64,000 nucleotides of DNA from Olleya sediminilitoris (GCF_016785945.1 NZ_JAEMEF010000003.1:1-64000), one strand, 5' to 3'; positions 53,501 to 61,855 are shown, counted from the first letter of the stretch. Made by a program: numbers and translations. The notes: generated from the letters alone by a model not told the origin.

Positions 53501-53699
53501 AGGTTTCCGTTTCCTCAGAAATTGTAATAGAATAATAACCGCTGTTATCGGATATTGTTCCGTTATTTTGGTCTGCTAAAATATTAACGTATGCTAAAGT
53601 TTGACCATCTTGTGCACTTGTTACAGTACCAGTAATTGTAGTTTGTGCAACGCTAAATGTACAAACAAGAAGCAAAGCACATAAGTAAATGTGTTTCAT
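50508..53699 (-). CDS. SusC/RagA-family TonB-linked outer-membrane protein
   Basis: 1063 aa. A signal peptide is followed by a carboxypeptidase-regulatory-like domain (TTITGTVTSAQDGQTLAYVNI, about 20-95), a TonB-box-proximal and plug region (ITIRGEASFSNNNPLFVVDGVPI, about 160-185; VLKGPSAAALYGTRASNGVI), and a 22-strand barrel ending SLNF. It imports a ligand across the outer membrane using ExbB-ExbD energy. Confidence 0.93.
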   Translation of the reverse strand: MKHIYLCALLLVCTFSVAQTTITGTVTSAQDGQTLAYVNILADQNNGTISDNSGYYSITISEETETLTFSFIGYKTQQIAINNQSVINVILEEDTSNLDEVVITALGLERDTKELGYVVQSLKSEGLTEVKTVNFIDNLAGKLAGVTVSQGATGVGSSSKITIRGEASFSNNNPLFVVDGVPINNNTVFNFTNEAAAGFQEIDFGNGAMEVNADDIEEVSVLKGPSAAALYGTRASNGVIVIKTKDGKKTKGLGISINTSLFVDNAFRLPDFQNSYGQGNSGQFEYVDGLGGGINDNITYSWGPQLDAGIYVPQFNSPVTLANGTVVRGGDTALYSGDAITPTLFQSNPDNLKDFYQTGITTINNIAISNGFDTGDYRLSFTDLRSESIIPGVNLDRQTVAAKLNFEPTEKTTISTSLSYTNSTSDNRPSNGYGSENVNYSLVAWGPRSLDINSLKNYWQPGLEGVQQYSFNYTFFDNPYFILYENTNSFNRDRVFGNVAITHKFTDHLNLQVRTGMDYSSEKRLLKRAYSSNRFQNGAYAEHDVFYREVNTDFLLNYNNTFGDFKLDASIGGNRLNQTASTKQSQTVSLAQPGIFNLNNAASPIEVFQFDSKKRINSFYGIAKLGYKDFLFLDITGRNDWSSALATPFSVDGTSFFYPSASASFILSNVAELPEAVSFAKLRASVAQVGNDTNPYQTSGAFVSQTPFNSQPTFSNQDFIPNSELKPESTTNYEFGADLRFLKDRIRFDFTYYNAITKDQIISLPIPISSGYDQQVVNGGKVKSTGVEIIAGFTPIKTSNFKWNTTFNFAKNKATIEELPQADGRLTLAYSRIYDSANQTVWFQVEEGGQIGDIYGTGYLKNENDQFIIDDNGNYIADNNLQKLGNYNPDFTLGWSNDFNYKNWSASFLFDWRQGGEIVSRTSALGNVGGQLAETEYRPEDGIIAEGVTQSGTPNTIAITAESYYRQFYDRNHEENNVYDASYLKLRQFSVGYNFKLKEGFLGLKEGGDIAVSLIGKNLFVITENPHFDPEQLAVQGNGFVSGVEDMSYATSRSFGLKASLNF

Positions 53700-53740
53700 T
53701 TAAATTAAATTAGTTTCAGTATAAAATTGGCTAAAAGCCA

Positions 53741-54427
53741 CTAGTGGTTGGTGTAAACTAATTTAGGAGACCCTTTGTTAAAAGGTAATTGTTGTGGTAA
53801 TAATAGGTATTGTAATGCTATGTGTTTAAGTATCGCTTTCGCGGAAATACAAAGCTGTAGTATTATAGTTTTTAGTGTTTTTGAAACCGTTTTATAACTA
53901 TTTAAAATAGCTTTTAAGTCTTTAAACGAATCGATATCGTTTAAGGTTTCAAGCGTACTAAAAGTAATTTTAGTTGAAGATAAATAGTGTAACGTTGTGC
54001 TTTTTAAAGCTGAAGTTTGCCAAGGTAAATTTTTAAATTGCTTAGCATTATATAGGTTTTTGGTCAAACCCATTAAATAAAATCCGCCATCTTTTGATGG
54101 TCCAAAAACCAACTGATTGTTGTTTAGTTTTTGGTAAGCATCATTTATGTGCTTGGTTTTTAAATGTGGTGTGTCATTTCCTATAGAAATAACATTAGTA
54201 AAACCTCTATCAAAAACCGATTGAATAGCATTTGTAAAACGATCACCAAAATTTAAACCTTGTTGCTGTGCTTCAGTAAAATGAAAAAACGGTAATCCTG
54301 TTTTTTTTACTTTTTTAATAGTCTCGTTTGTAAGTGTTTCAAACAACAGACTATCTGAAAAAGATTTGCGTTTAGCATCCTCTTTAGCAGAATTAGAAAA
54401 AATTAAAATGGCAGTTTTAGTCTTCAT
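53741..54427 (-). CDS. TIGR04282-type (DUF2064) protein with atypical C-terminal extension
   Basis: 228 aa. The DUF2064 core is visible (SIGNDTPHL, VFGPSKDGGFYLMGL, LNDIDSFKDL) up to about residue 180. The last ~45 residues (including LCISAKAILKH) have no counterpart in the shorter copy at 45758-46378, and include an exact copy of the 14-mer. The extension may come from loss of a stop or a frameshift. Confidence 0.78.
   Translation of the reverse strand: MKTKTAILIFSNSAKEDAKRKSFSDSLLFETLTNETIKKVKKTGLPFFHFTEAQQQGLNFGDRFTNAIQSVFDRGFTNVISIGNDTPHLKTKHINDAYQKLNNNQLVFGPSKDGGFYLMGLTKNLYNAKQFKNLPWQTSALKSTTLHYLSSTKITFSTLETLNDIDSFKDLKAILNSYKTVSKTLKTIILQLCISAKAILKHIALQYLLLPQQLPFNKGSPKLVYTNH
53834..53847 (+). 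repeat. Dispersed 14-mer CGCTTTCGCGGAAA (exact)
   Basis: Inside the C-terminal extension of the DUF2064 gene; coding strand gives S-A-K-A. Confidence 0.85.
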
Positions 54428-54434
54428 TTATGGA

Positions 54435-54448
54435 TTTCCGCGACAGCG
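54435..54448 (-). repeat. Dispersed 14-mer, one mismatch (intergenic)
   Basis: The minus strand reads CGCTGTCGCGGAAA, 7 nt upstream of the DUF2064 start codon. Confidence 0.7.
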
Positions 54449-54466
54449 AAAAAAGTTAGTTTTATA

Positions 54467-55522
54467 TTAAGCAACAACACCTTGACAGCTACTTCCTGCT
54501 CCTGCAGTACAACCATAACAATGTTGTGAAATTACAATGTTTCTACCTTCAAGTAATTCGGTTTTGTAGTCTGATATGTGTTTAGATTTACTGTTTACAG
54601 GCAATTCTAGCATTTGGTTAAAATCGCAATCAAATAAATAACCATCCCAACTTACTGACAATGTATTGGTGCACATAACGTTTGCTACAGCAGCTGGATT
54701 ATAAGCCTCTACTAATGAGTACATATAATCCTCGTAGTTTTCTGAAGCTATTAAAAAGTCCAAAAATCTAGCAATTGGTAGGTTTGTAATTGCAAATAAG
54801 TTATGAAACTGAATGCTAAAATCTTCCATCAATGCTTTTTTGAAATCTTTTTCCATAGCCATTTGGTCACCAGGTAAAAAGGCTCCTGAAGGATTGTAAA
54901 CCAAGTCCAATTTTAAATCGCTTCCTGGCATACCATAACCAACAGCATTTAATTCCTGTAAGGCTTTAATAGACATGTCAAACACACCTTTGCCACGTTG
55001 TTTGTCTGTTTTACCACGAGTCCAGTGTGGCATTGAGCTTATAACATGGATGTTGTGCTTTTTGAAAAACTGTGGTAAATCGTAATATTTTTTATTAGCA
55101 CGAATAATAGTTAAATTAGAACGCACGATAAAGTCTTTAATTCCAATTTTAGAAGCTTCTTCTACAAACCATCTAAAATTCGGGTTCATTTCTGGAGCAC
55201 CTCCTGTTAAATCTAAAGTATGTGCACCAGTTGTTTTTATAACATCCAAGATTTGTTGCATGGTCTCTTGGGTCATGATTTCCTTTCGGTCTGGACCTGC
55301 ATCAACGTGACAATGCTCACACACTTGATTACACATGTAACCAACGTTAATTTGTAAAATTTCTAAAGGTTTTGCTTTAAGTGGAAACTGACTAGTTTCG
55401 GAAATTTTATTTTTAAAAGTTGGTAATTCGCCATCAGCAAAAATTCCGCCAGATAATATTTCTAGTTGTTTATTGCTTTTTGCTAAATCGCTACCTAGTT
55501 TTTTAAGAGATTTTGTTGCCAT
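54467..55522 (-). CDS. arsS: Arsenosugar biosynthesis radical-SAM protein ArsS
   Basis: 351 aa. The radical-SAM cluster motif CNQVCEHC gives C64, C68 and C71, followed by HVDAGPDRKE. C-terminal cysteines (DGYLFDCDFNQML, QHCYGCTAGAGSSCQG) match the ArsS C-terminal region. It adds a 5'-deoxyadenosyl group to methylated arsenic in the arsenosugar pathway. It is preceded by the peroxidase-like partner gene and the shared upstream motif. Confidence 0.9.
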   Translation of the reverse strand: MATKSLKKLGSDLAKSNKQLEILSGGIFADGELPTFKNKISETSQFPLKAKPLEILQINVGYMCNQVCEHCHVDAGPDRKEIMTQETMQQILDVIKTTGAHTLDLTGGAPEMNPNFRWFVEEASKIGIKDFIVRSNLTIIRANKKYYDLPQFFKKHNIHVISSMPHWTRGKTDKQRGKGVFDMSIKALQELNAVGYGMPGSDLKLDLVYNPSGAFLPGDQMAMEKDFKKALMEDFSIQFHNLFAITNLPIARFLDFLIASENYEDYMYSLVEAYNPAAVANVMCTNTLSVSWDGYLFDCDFNQMLELPVNSKSKHISDYKTELLEGRNIVISQHCYGCTAGAGSSCQGVVA

Positions 55523-55548
55523 TAATCGTGTTGTCTTATTTGTAATTC

Positions 55549-55576
55549 TTACGTAAGTAAACCTATTTTGGTTTTA
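55549..55576 (-). promoter_or_regulatory. Shared upstream motif, copy 2
   Basis: On the minus strand TAAAACCAA, 9 nt, ACTTACGTAA, ending 26 nt before the arsS ATG. Same parts and spacing as the copy at 43118-43145. Confidence 0.45.
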
Positions 55577-55578
55577 TA

Positions 55579-55914
55579 TTAACCGTCTAATTTGTTTACT
55601 TTATTCATCATTTGTACACCATGTACTAAAGTCGCTCCACTTTTTATTGCAGCACCAACGTGTATGGCTTCCATCATTTCTTCTTTGGTAACACCACGTT
55701 GTAAACCGTCTTTAGTATAGGCATCAATACAATATGGACATTGCTCTGTATGTGCTACAGCTAATGCTATTAATGATTTTTCGCGAGCAGTTAAAGCGCC
55801 TTCTTCAAATACTTTTCCGTAGTAGTCAAAAAACTTGTTACCAAGTTCTTCATTCCATTCTGTTATTTTTCCAAATTTTCTTAGGTCTGCTGGATCGTAA
55901 TATGTTTTTGCCAT
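55579..55914 (-). CDS. Arsenosugar-associated peroxidase-like (carboxymuconolactone decarboxylase family) protein
   Basis: 111 aa. The AhpD-type active site is H55...C59-P-Y-C62 (AHTEQCPYCIDAY), with GVTKEEMMEAIHVGAAIKSG after it. It is a small cytoplasmic thiol protein that usually accompanies arsS; it may reduce peroxides or arsenic-bound thiols. Confidence 0.87.
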   Translation of the reverse strand: MAKTYYDPADLRKFGKITEWNEELGNKFFDYYGKVFEEGALTAREKSLIALAVAHTEQCPYCIDAYTKDGLQRGVTKEEMMEAIHVGAAIKSGATLVHGVQMMNKVNKLDG

Positions 55915-55997
55915 TTTATTTTTTTTTAAAGATAGATATCTAAAATCGTTTTGTCGTTAAGGTTTAAAACTACTAACAAAATTTATATTTTTTTTAA

Positions 55998-56894
55998 TTA
56001 ATAGTTAGTTGGTTTAGGAAGTGTAAATTTTTTAGTTTGAATAATTTCGTTGTTTAAAATCGTTTTATTTAAAAAATAAAACACGTCATCTAAGTCTTCT
56101 GGATGTACATTGGCAGCGTCATGATTACCTTCGTTTACTATGTTTAAATAGTAAGGTGAATTTAATTGTTCTAATTTTTGGGTAATCGTTTTTGCACCAT
56201 GAAGTGTTATGTATCCTGGTTTTTTTGGATTACAATTTTGATGAGGAGCAGTTCCGAATGGTACAGCATAGTCTTTTGTACCATGGGTAAGTGCTACAGG
56301 AATTGCATTTTCTGAAGTTAAATAATCAATATCTACAATCGCTCCTGAAAATCCTATAACACCAGCATATTTAATGTTTTTATAACTGTCAACATTTGGG
56401 ATAAAAAAACGTTTCATAAAAGCAACATGTAAAGCTGTTTCTGCTCCAGCACTACTTCCTGCAGCAATCATTTTAGAAGTATCTACTTGAAGCATGTTGC
56501 TATTTTGGTAGACGAAATTAGTTGCGTCTAAAAAATCTATGACAGCTTGGTTGAAAGTGAATAATTTGTCTTCTTTGCTACAATTACATCCAAAACCAGT
56601 TTTAGTTCCTTTTCTTAATAATCTATAGGATATTGAAACACCAATATAACCATTTTTGTTTGCGGCTTTTACAATGTTAAATTCGTCAATACCATTGCGT
56701 CCACCACCAGAAAAGCCTCCACCATGCATCCAAATAATAACAGGTAAACTGTCTGTTGGTTTAACGTTTTCTGGTGTGTAAACATCTAGTTTAAGAGTGT
56801 CTAATCCTTTTGTTGCGTATGTGTAGGTTTTCATAGTTTGGGCTATACTTGTAAAACAAGTTAATATAATAATTACTGTATAAATCTGTTTCAT
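55998..56894 (-). CDS. Secreted alpha/beta hydrolase (esterase-like)
   Basis: 298 aa. A signal peptide (ending SIAQ) is followed by the oxyanion motif HGGG (57-60), nucleophile S148 in GSSAG, and a histidine candidate in NEGNHDAANVHP near the C-terminus. It resembles the BD-FAE/esterase families. Monocistronic-looking, substrate unknown. Confidence 0.82.
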   Translation of the reverse strand: MKQIYTVIIILTCFTSIAQTMKTYTYATKGLDTLKLDVYTPENVKPTDSLPVIIWMHGGGFSGGGRNGIDEFNIVKAANKNGYIGVSISYRLLRKGTKTGFGCNCSKEDKLFTFNQAVIDFLDATNFVYQNSNMLQVDTSKMIAAGSSAGAETALHVAFMKRFFIPNVDSYKNIKYAGVIGFSGAIVDIDYLTSENAIPVALTHGTKDYAVPFGTAPHQNCNPKKPGYITLHGAKTITQKLEQLNSPYYLNIVNEGNHDAANVHPEDLDDVFYFLNKTILNNEIIQTKKFTLPKPTNY

Positions 56895-57009
56895 TTAAGC
56901 TGTTAAGTTATTTAAAAACCAATTTTTTTGTAGGTAAAGGTCAAAAAAAAACAATTAAAAATTAATTTAATTGTTTTTAGATTTCTTAAATAAAATAGTA
57001 TTCAAAAAT

Positions 57010-57483
57010 TTAGTATTCTGTTTTATCCTCTTTTTTTGACCATTCTTGAAATGGTTTTAAGGCAATATCTCGTGCTAATTGTTCAAATGGAATACTTCTT
57101 TTTTCGTATGGTAATGGGATTTCTTTGTATATAAATTCATCATCAAAACCAATATTTGCTGCATCTACTTGATTGCTTCCATAGTACACTTTGTCTGGTC
57201 TGGCCCAATAAATAGCACCTAAACACATTGGACAAGGTTCGCAAGAGGTGTAAATTTCACAACCCTCTAACTGAAAAGAATCTAAGTTTTTACAGGCATC
57301 TCTAATAGCTGTAACTTCTGCATGAGCAGTTGGATCGTTAGTAGAGGTTACTTTATTGTTTCCTCTTCCAATTATTTTTCCGTCTTTTACAATGACACAT
57401 CCAAAAGGTCCTCCTTCGTTATTATTCATTCCTTTTAAAGCTGCATTAACAGCTTCCATCATGAATTTGTCTTTATTATCCAT
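57010..57483 (-). CDS. Nucleoside deaminase (guanine-deaminase-like)
   Basis: 157 aa. Zinc ligands H54 (THAE: T-A-H54-A-E56), C84 and C87 (PCPMC) and proton shuttle E56 are intact, with GGPFGCVIV at the start and an FDDEFIYKE segment. It fits the bacterial guanine deaminase group within the cytidine deaminase superfamily rather than tRNA-adenosine deaminases. Confidence 0.87.
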   Translation of the reverse strand: MDNKDKFMMEAVNAALKGMNNNEGGPFGCVIVKDGKIIGRGNNKVTSTNDPTAHAEVTAIRDACKNLDSFQLEGCEIYTSCEPCPMCLGAIYWARPDKVYYGSNQVDAANIGFDDEFIYKEIPLPYEKRSIPFEQLARDIALKPFQEWSKKEDKTEY

Positions 57484-57556
57484 AGTTTTTAATTTTAAAT
57501 ATTAATGTTTAAACAAGTTGTGTTGCTTGAAATACAATACATTTAGGTATTAAAAC

Positions 57557-57586
57557 CAAAAAACCCGAACATCAGTTCGGGTTTTT
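57557..57586 (-). terminator. Terminator after tRNA-Phe
   Basis: AAAACCCGAAC and GTTCGGGTTTT pair around ATCA with a T-run on the minus strand; directly after the tRNA. Confidence 0.85.
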
Positions 57587-57588
57587 AG

Positions 57589-57664
57589 TGGTGGTGCCTC
57601 CAGGAATCGAACCAGGGACACAAGGATTTTCAGTCCTTTGCTCTACCAACTGAGCTAAGGCACC
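57589..57664 (-). tRNA. tRNA-Phe (anticodon GAA)
   Basis: 76 nt including an encoded CCA. Acceptor stem GGTGCCT/AGGCACC, D-arm TAGCTCAGTTGGTAGAG, anticodon loop CTGAAAA with GAA, and T-arm GGTTCGATTCC are all present. Confidence 0.95.
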
Positions 57665-57850
57665 AGTAGCAATAAATTGCGAGTGCAAATATAGTTTCTA
57701 TTTTAGAAGTACCAAAAGAAAAACGAAAAAAAATGAAATTATTTTTCGTTTTTTAAAAAATCAAAAGGTATTGCTCTGTTTTTCAATATTATAAAATTAT
57801 TAAGACTTTTATTACAATGGTTTTGTAATTTTACCGTTTTTAAATACAAT

Positions 57851-58582
57851 ATGAATTTAATTGTAGACGTAGGGAATACTAGAATAAAACTTGCTGTTTT
57901 TGATAAAAATAGATTGTTAGAAATTAGAATTGCTGATAGTTTTACCATTTTGGAGACATTAAAACAGCTAAAATTGGACTATCCAAAACTTAACCTTGCT
58001 ATTGTGTCCTCTGTTGGTTATTTGCAAGATAAGGTGTTACAATATTTAGGCCTGCAATTTGAGTTGACTATATTAGATAACAATACAAAAGTTCCTTTTA
58101 CAAATTTATACGCTACACCTAAAACTTTAGGTATAGATCGGATTGCATTGGTTTGTGCGTCAGTACAACAATTTTCGCAAAAAAATGTTTTAATTATTGA
58201 TGCAGGAACATGTATTACCTATGATTTTATAAATAAGGACAATGAATATTTAGGAGGAGCCATATCTCCTGGTGTCAGAATGCGTTACGAAGCATTACAT
58301 AATCAAACTGCAAATTTACCTTTGTTAGAAACAGAAATGCCAATTCAAATTATTGGTAATTCTACAATAGGATCCATAAATAGTGGGATTATTTATGGTG
58401 TTTTGAATGAAATTGATGGAATTATTGAACAATATAGCGCATTATATTTAGATTTAACAATTATTTTAACAGGAGGAGATGCTAATTTTTTGTCAAAGCA
58501 ATTAAAAAGTAGCATATTTGCCAACTCAAATTTCCTGTTAGAGGGTTTGAATTATATATTACAACATAACACAGTCGAATGA
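57851..58582 (+). CDS. coaX: Type III pantothenate kinase
   Basis: 243 aa. Motifs MNLIVDVGNTRIKLAVF, GIDRIALVCA and LIIDAGTCITYDFI are those of CoaX, which phosphorylates pantothenate as the first step of coenzyme A synthesis. Its stop overlaps the next start by 4 nt, so it heads a plus-strand operon. Confidence 0.95.
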   Translation: MNLIVDVGNTRIKLAVFDKNRLLEIRIADSFTILETLKQLKLDYPKLNLAIVSSVGYLQDKVLQYLGLQFELTILDNNTKVPFTNLYATPKTLGIDRIALVCASVQQFSQKNVLIIDAGTCITYDFINKDNEYLGGAISPGVRMRYEALHNQTANLPLLETEMPIQIIGNSTIGSINSGIIYGVLNEIDGIIEQYSALYLDLTIILTGGDANFLSKQLKSSIFANSNFLLEGLNYILQHNTVE

Positions 58583-59886
58583 TTAAAAAACTTGTATTAG
58601 TTTTTATTGCATTATTTGCAATTCAAAGTTACGCTCAGAATGGAACATCTTCACCATATTCTTTTTATGGTATAGGTAGTTTAAATTTTAAAGGTTCTGT
58701 AGAGAATCGAAGTATGGGAGGATTAGGTGTATACAAGGATAGTATTCATATTAATTTCCAAAATCCAGCTACTTATGCTGGAAACAACTTAGCTTCTTTT
58801 AATAACGAGTCTAGACCTGTTAAGTTTGCTGTAGCTGGTAGTGGAACAGCAACAAGTCTTAAAGCAAATACAACTAGCGATAAATCAAAAAGTGCAAATT
58901 TTGATTATTTAGGGCTTTCAATTCCTCTTGGTAAATTCGGTTTTGGTTTTGGAATTCAACCATATTCATCAGTTGGATATAAACTTGAGACAAACAATGA
59001 TTCTGATGATTTGGAAAATAGATACGAAGGTGAAGGAGGTCTTAATAAAGTGTTTTTAAGTTTTGGTTATCAGATCGATTCATCATTAAGTATAGGTTTG
59101 CAAGCAGACTACAATTTTGGTAATATTGAGAATAATACTGTAAATATTCGTTACAATGAAGATAATTTACCTCTACAATACCAAACTAAAGAATATAATA
59201 AGTCAGAATTAAGTGGTGTTAATTTTAATTTAGGATTACATTACCAAAAAATGATTAGTGATAAATTAGAATTACAAACGTCTCTTACATACACACCAAA
59301 AACAGAACTTACTTCTAAAAACTTACGCACCTTTTCAACGATTTATGTTGGTGAGACATCAGATTCTGATATTATCTTTAATCAGCTTGATGGTAATCTT
59401 GAAGCTTCTAATTTACAAGAAACAAATTTAACTTTACCATCAAAGTTTAGTATTGGAGCTGGTCTTGGGCAACCAAGGAAGTGGTTTGCTGGTATAGAGT
59501 ATACTACACAAAACACAAGTGAATTTTATAATCCATTATACGATAATGTTGGTGCAACCTTTGAGGATGCTTCAAAATTATCAATTGGAGGGTTTTTTAT
59601 TCCGGAATATAATTCGTTTTCAAAATACTGGAAAAGAATGACTTACAGAGCTGGTTTGCGCTTTGAGAATACAGGTCTAAACATTAATAACGAAAGTATT
59701 AAAGAGTTTGGCATGTCTTTTGGAGTAGGTGTACCAGTCGGAAACGTTTTTTCTAATGCAAACATAGGTTTAGAGTTTGGTCAAAAAGGAACTTTGAATG
59801 CTAATTTAGTAAAAGAAAATTTTGTAAGCTTCCAGGTTAGTTTATCACTTAACGATAGATGGTTTATTAAAAAGAAATATAATTAA
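58579..59886 (+). CDS. OmpP1/FadL-like outer-membrane protein
   Basis: 435 aa. The signal peptide (ending IQSYAQN) is followed by SPYSFYGIGSLNFKGSVEN and HINFQNPATYAG, then barrel strands. The N-terminal pattern is like putative FadL-family transporters of Bacteroidota. It sits between coaX and the TPR-lptC genes, suggesting a role in envelope biogenesis, not demonstrated. Confidence 0.7.
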   Translation: MIKKLVLVFIALFAIQSYAQNGTSSPYSFYGIGSLNFKGSVENRSMGGLGVYKDSIHINFQNPATYAGNNLASFNNESRPVKFAVAGSGTATSLKANTTSDKSKSANFDYLGLSIPLGKFGFGFGIQPYSSVGYKLETNNDSDDLENRYEGEGGLNKVFLSFGYQIDSSLSIGLQADYNFGNIENNTVNIRYNEDNLPLQYQTKEYNKSELSGVNFNLGLHYQKMISDKLELQTSLTYTPKTELTSKNLRTFSTIYVGETSDSDIIFNQLDGNLEASNLQETNLTLPSKFSIGAGLGQPRKWFAGIEYTTQNTSEFYNPLYDNVGATFEDASKLSIGGFFIPEYNSFSKYWKRMTYRAGLRFENTGLNINNESIKEFGMSFGVGVPVGNVFSNANIGLEFGQKGTLNANLVKENFVSFQVSLSLNDRWFIKKKYN

Positions 59887-59905
59887 CAGCATAAAATTTA
59901 AGACT

Positions 59906-61237
59906 ATGAGAACTAAAATTACTTTATTAATAGCTTTGATGTTTGGGCTTAATTTTGGATTTGCACAAAATACAGAGGAGTGCATGACTAAATTGTCTTT
60001 AATGTCAGAAGCATCTAAGGCTAAAAATTACGAGGCAGCTTACCAGCCATTTATGGACTTAAGAAAAGACTGTCCTAAGTACAATAAAGCCATTTATGTA
60101 TATGGTGAAAAAATATTAAATCATTATATAGACAAGGCTGCAGGCGCAGATAAATTAGCTTACGTTAAAGATTTATTATCAATGTATGATGAAAGACTTG
60201 TGCATTTTGAAAGCCAAACTAAGGTTGGAGATATGATATCTGATAAAGCGCAATTGATGTATAAGTATAAAACTGAATTAGGTTTATCTAACGAAGAAGT
60301 TTATAACACTTTTGATAAAGCGTATACAACAGATTTAAAAACATTCAAAAATCCTAAAGCATTATATACTTATTTTTCACTAATGGTTGATTTATTTGAT
60401 GCTGGAAAGAAAACAGATCAAGAGTTATTTGACAAGTATGATGATGTAGTAGATAAAATTGAAACTGAAGTAAAAATTAGTTCTGAAGGATTGAATAAAC
60501 TTATTGCTAAAGAAGAAGCAGGAACAGCTTTAACTAAAAAGGATAAACAATACAAAAAATATTACGAGAGCTCATTAAAAGTTTTTGATCAAATAGTTGG
60601 TAGTGTAGATTCTAAATTAGGTGATAGAGCAAACTGTCAAAATTTAATTCCTTTATACCAAAAGGATTATGAAGCTAATAAAAACAATACAGTTTGGTTA
60701 CAACGTGCAATGAACAAGCTTTACGAAAAAGGATGTAAAACTGATCCTATGTTTGTTAAAATCTTAAATCAAAAGAATACTATCGAGCCTAACGCAGATA
60801 CAGCTTATTATCTATATATTAATACAGGAGAACAAAGATATTTAGATCAAACAATGCAATTAGAAACAGATCCTATCAAAAAGGCTAAATTGACTAAGAA
60901 AATTGGATTAGATTTTTACAAAAGCGGAAGCTATGGTAAAGCTAGACAATACTTTCAACAAGCATTATCTTTAAACCCATCAGACAAAAAGCCTCATGAG
61001 TATATCTCAAGATCTTATGCTGCAAGTGCAAATAGCTGTGGTGATACAAATTTTAACAAACGTGCTGTATTCTGGTTAGCAGCTACTGAAGCTAGAAAAG
61101 CAGGTAACACAGCATTAGCTAATAGTTACCAAGCTAAAGCTCCAACTAAATCAGAGATTTTTTCTGCAGGTAATGCAGGACAAACAATTAAGATTGGATG
61201 TTGGATAGGAAGAAGTGTAACAGTGCCAAGTTTATAA
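59906..61237 (+). CDS. Secreted TPR protein
   Basis: 443 aa. The signal peptide ends FGFAQN. A C-terminal tetratricopeptide repeat (GKARQYFQQALSLNPSDKKPHEYISRSYA) is clear, with earlier helices also repeat-like. Its TAA shares a base with the lptC ATG (TAATG), so the two are coupled. Confidence 0.75.
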   Translation: MRTKITLLIALMFGLNFGFAQNTEECMTKLSLMSEASKAKNYEAAYQPFMDLRKDCPKYNKAIYVYGEKILNHYIDKAAGADKLAYVKDLLSMYDERLVHFESQTKVGDMISDKAQLMYKYKTELGLSNEEVYNTFDKAYTTDLKTFKNPKALYTYFSLMVDLFDAGKKTDQELFDKYDDVVDKIETEVKISSEGLNKLIAKEEAGTALTKKDKQYKKYYESSLKVFDQIVGSVDSKLGDRANCQNLIPLYQKDYEANKNNTVWLQRAMNKLYEKGCKTDPMFVKILNQKNTIEPNADTAYYLYINTGEQRYLDQTMQLETDPIKKAKLTKKIGLDFYKSGSYGKARQYFQQALSLNPSDKKPHEYISRSYAASANSCGDTNFNKRAVFWLAATEARKAGNTALANSYQAKAPTKSEIFSAGNAGQTIKIGCWIGRSVTVPSL

Positions 61238-61791
61238 TGCAAAAGCATAACTTACATATTATTAAAAACTCAGTCATAGCATTTGCTATGACTTTGTTTT
61301 TTGCATGTAAAAGCAATTTAAAGGACGTTAAAAAAATGAGTATGTCTGCTAATGAGCCTGTAGGTGTATCAGACAGTATTAATGTTAAATACACTGACTC
61401 AGGTAGGCTTTCTGCAAATTTGGTTAGTCCTAAAATGTTTGATTATAGTAACAGGATGTTTTCTTATTCAGAGTTTCCTGACGGAATTGTATTGTATTTA
61501 TATGATGATAAAAATGCAAAAACAACAGTTATATCAGATTATGCAATTATATACAATAACACTAATTTAATTGATTTGCAAGGTAATGTTATAGCAGCAA
61601 CTCCTACAATGGATACATTGTATGCAGATCAATTATATTATGATCAAAGTAAAGAATGGTTATTTACTAATAAACCGGCTACTTACAGATCTAAAGGTTA
61701 CGTCACTAGTGGTAATGGGTTTGATTCTGATAAAAATTTTACAAAAGCCGAAATTTTAGGTGTAACAGGTCAATTTGCTGTGCAAGAATAA
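61237..61791 (+). CDS. lptC: LPS export ABC transporter periplasmic protein LptC
   Basis: 184 aa from the ATG at 61237. An N-terminal helix ends FFACKS, so a lipid anchor is possible. The LptC/OstA-like core (VISDYAIIYNNTNLIDLQGNVIAATPTMDTLYADQLYYDQ) is clear. It bridges the inner-membrane LPS transporter to LptA. Confidence 0.87.
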   Translation: MQKHNLHIIKNSVIAFAMTLFFACKSNLKDVKKMSMSANEPVGVSDSINVKYTDSGRLSANLVSPKMFDYSNRMFSYSEFPDGIVLYLYDDKNAKTTVISDYAIIYNNTNLIDLQGNVIAATPTMDTLYADQLYYDQSKEWLFTNKPATYRSKGYVTSGNGFDSDKNFTKAEILGVTGQFAVQE

Positions 61792-61855
61792 CTAAGGTTT
61801 TAAACTCTAAAGCCTACCATTTTTAGTATATTTACTTAAACTTATTAATTTATAA

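Noticed and set aside
49052-53699. Polysaccharide utilisation locus
   Set aside because: SusC and SusD are present, but no glycosidase, lyase or sulphatase gene is linked; neighbours are arsenosugar-type genes.
57739-57948. Minus-strand 69-codon frame over the coaX start
   Set aside because: It overlaps the coaX N-terminus and promoter region and has no signature.
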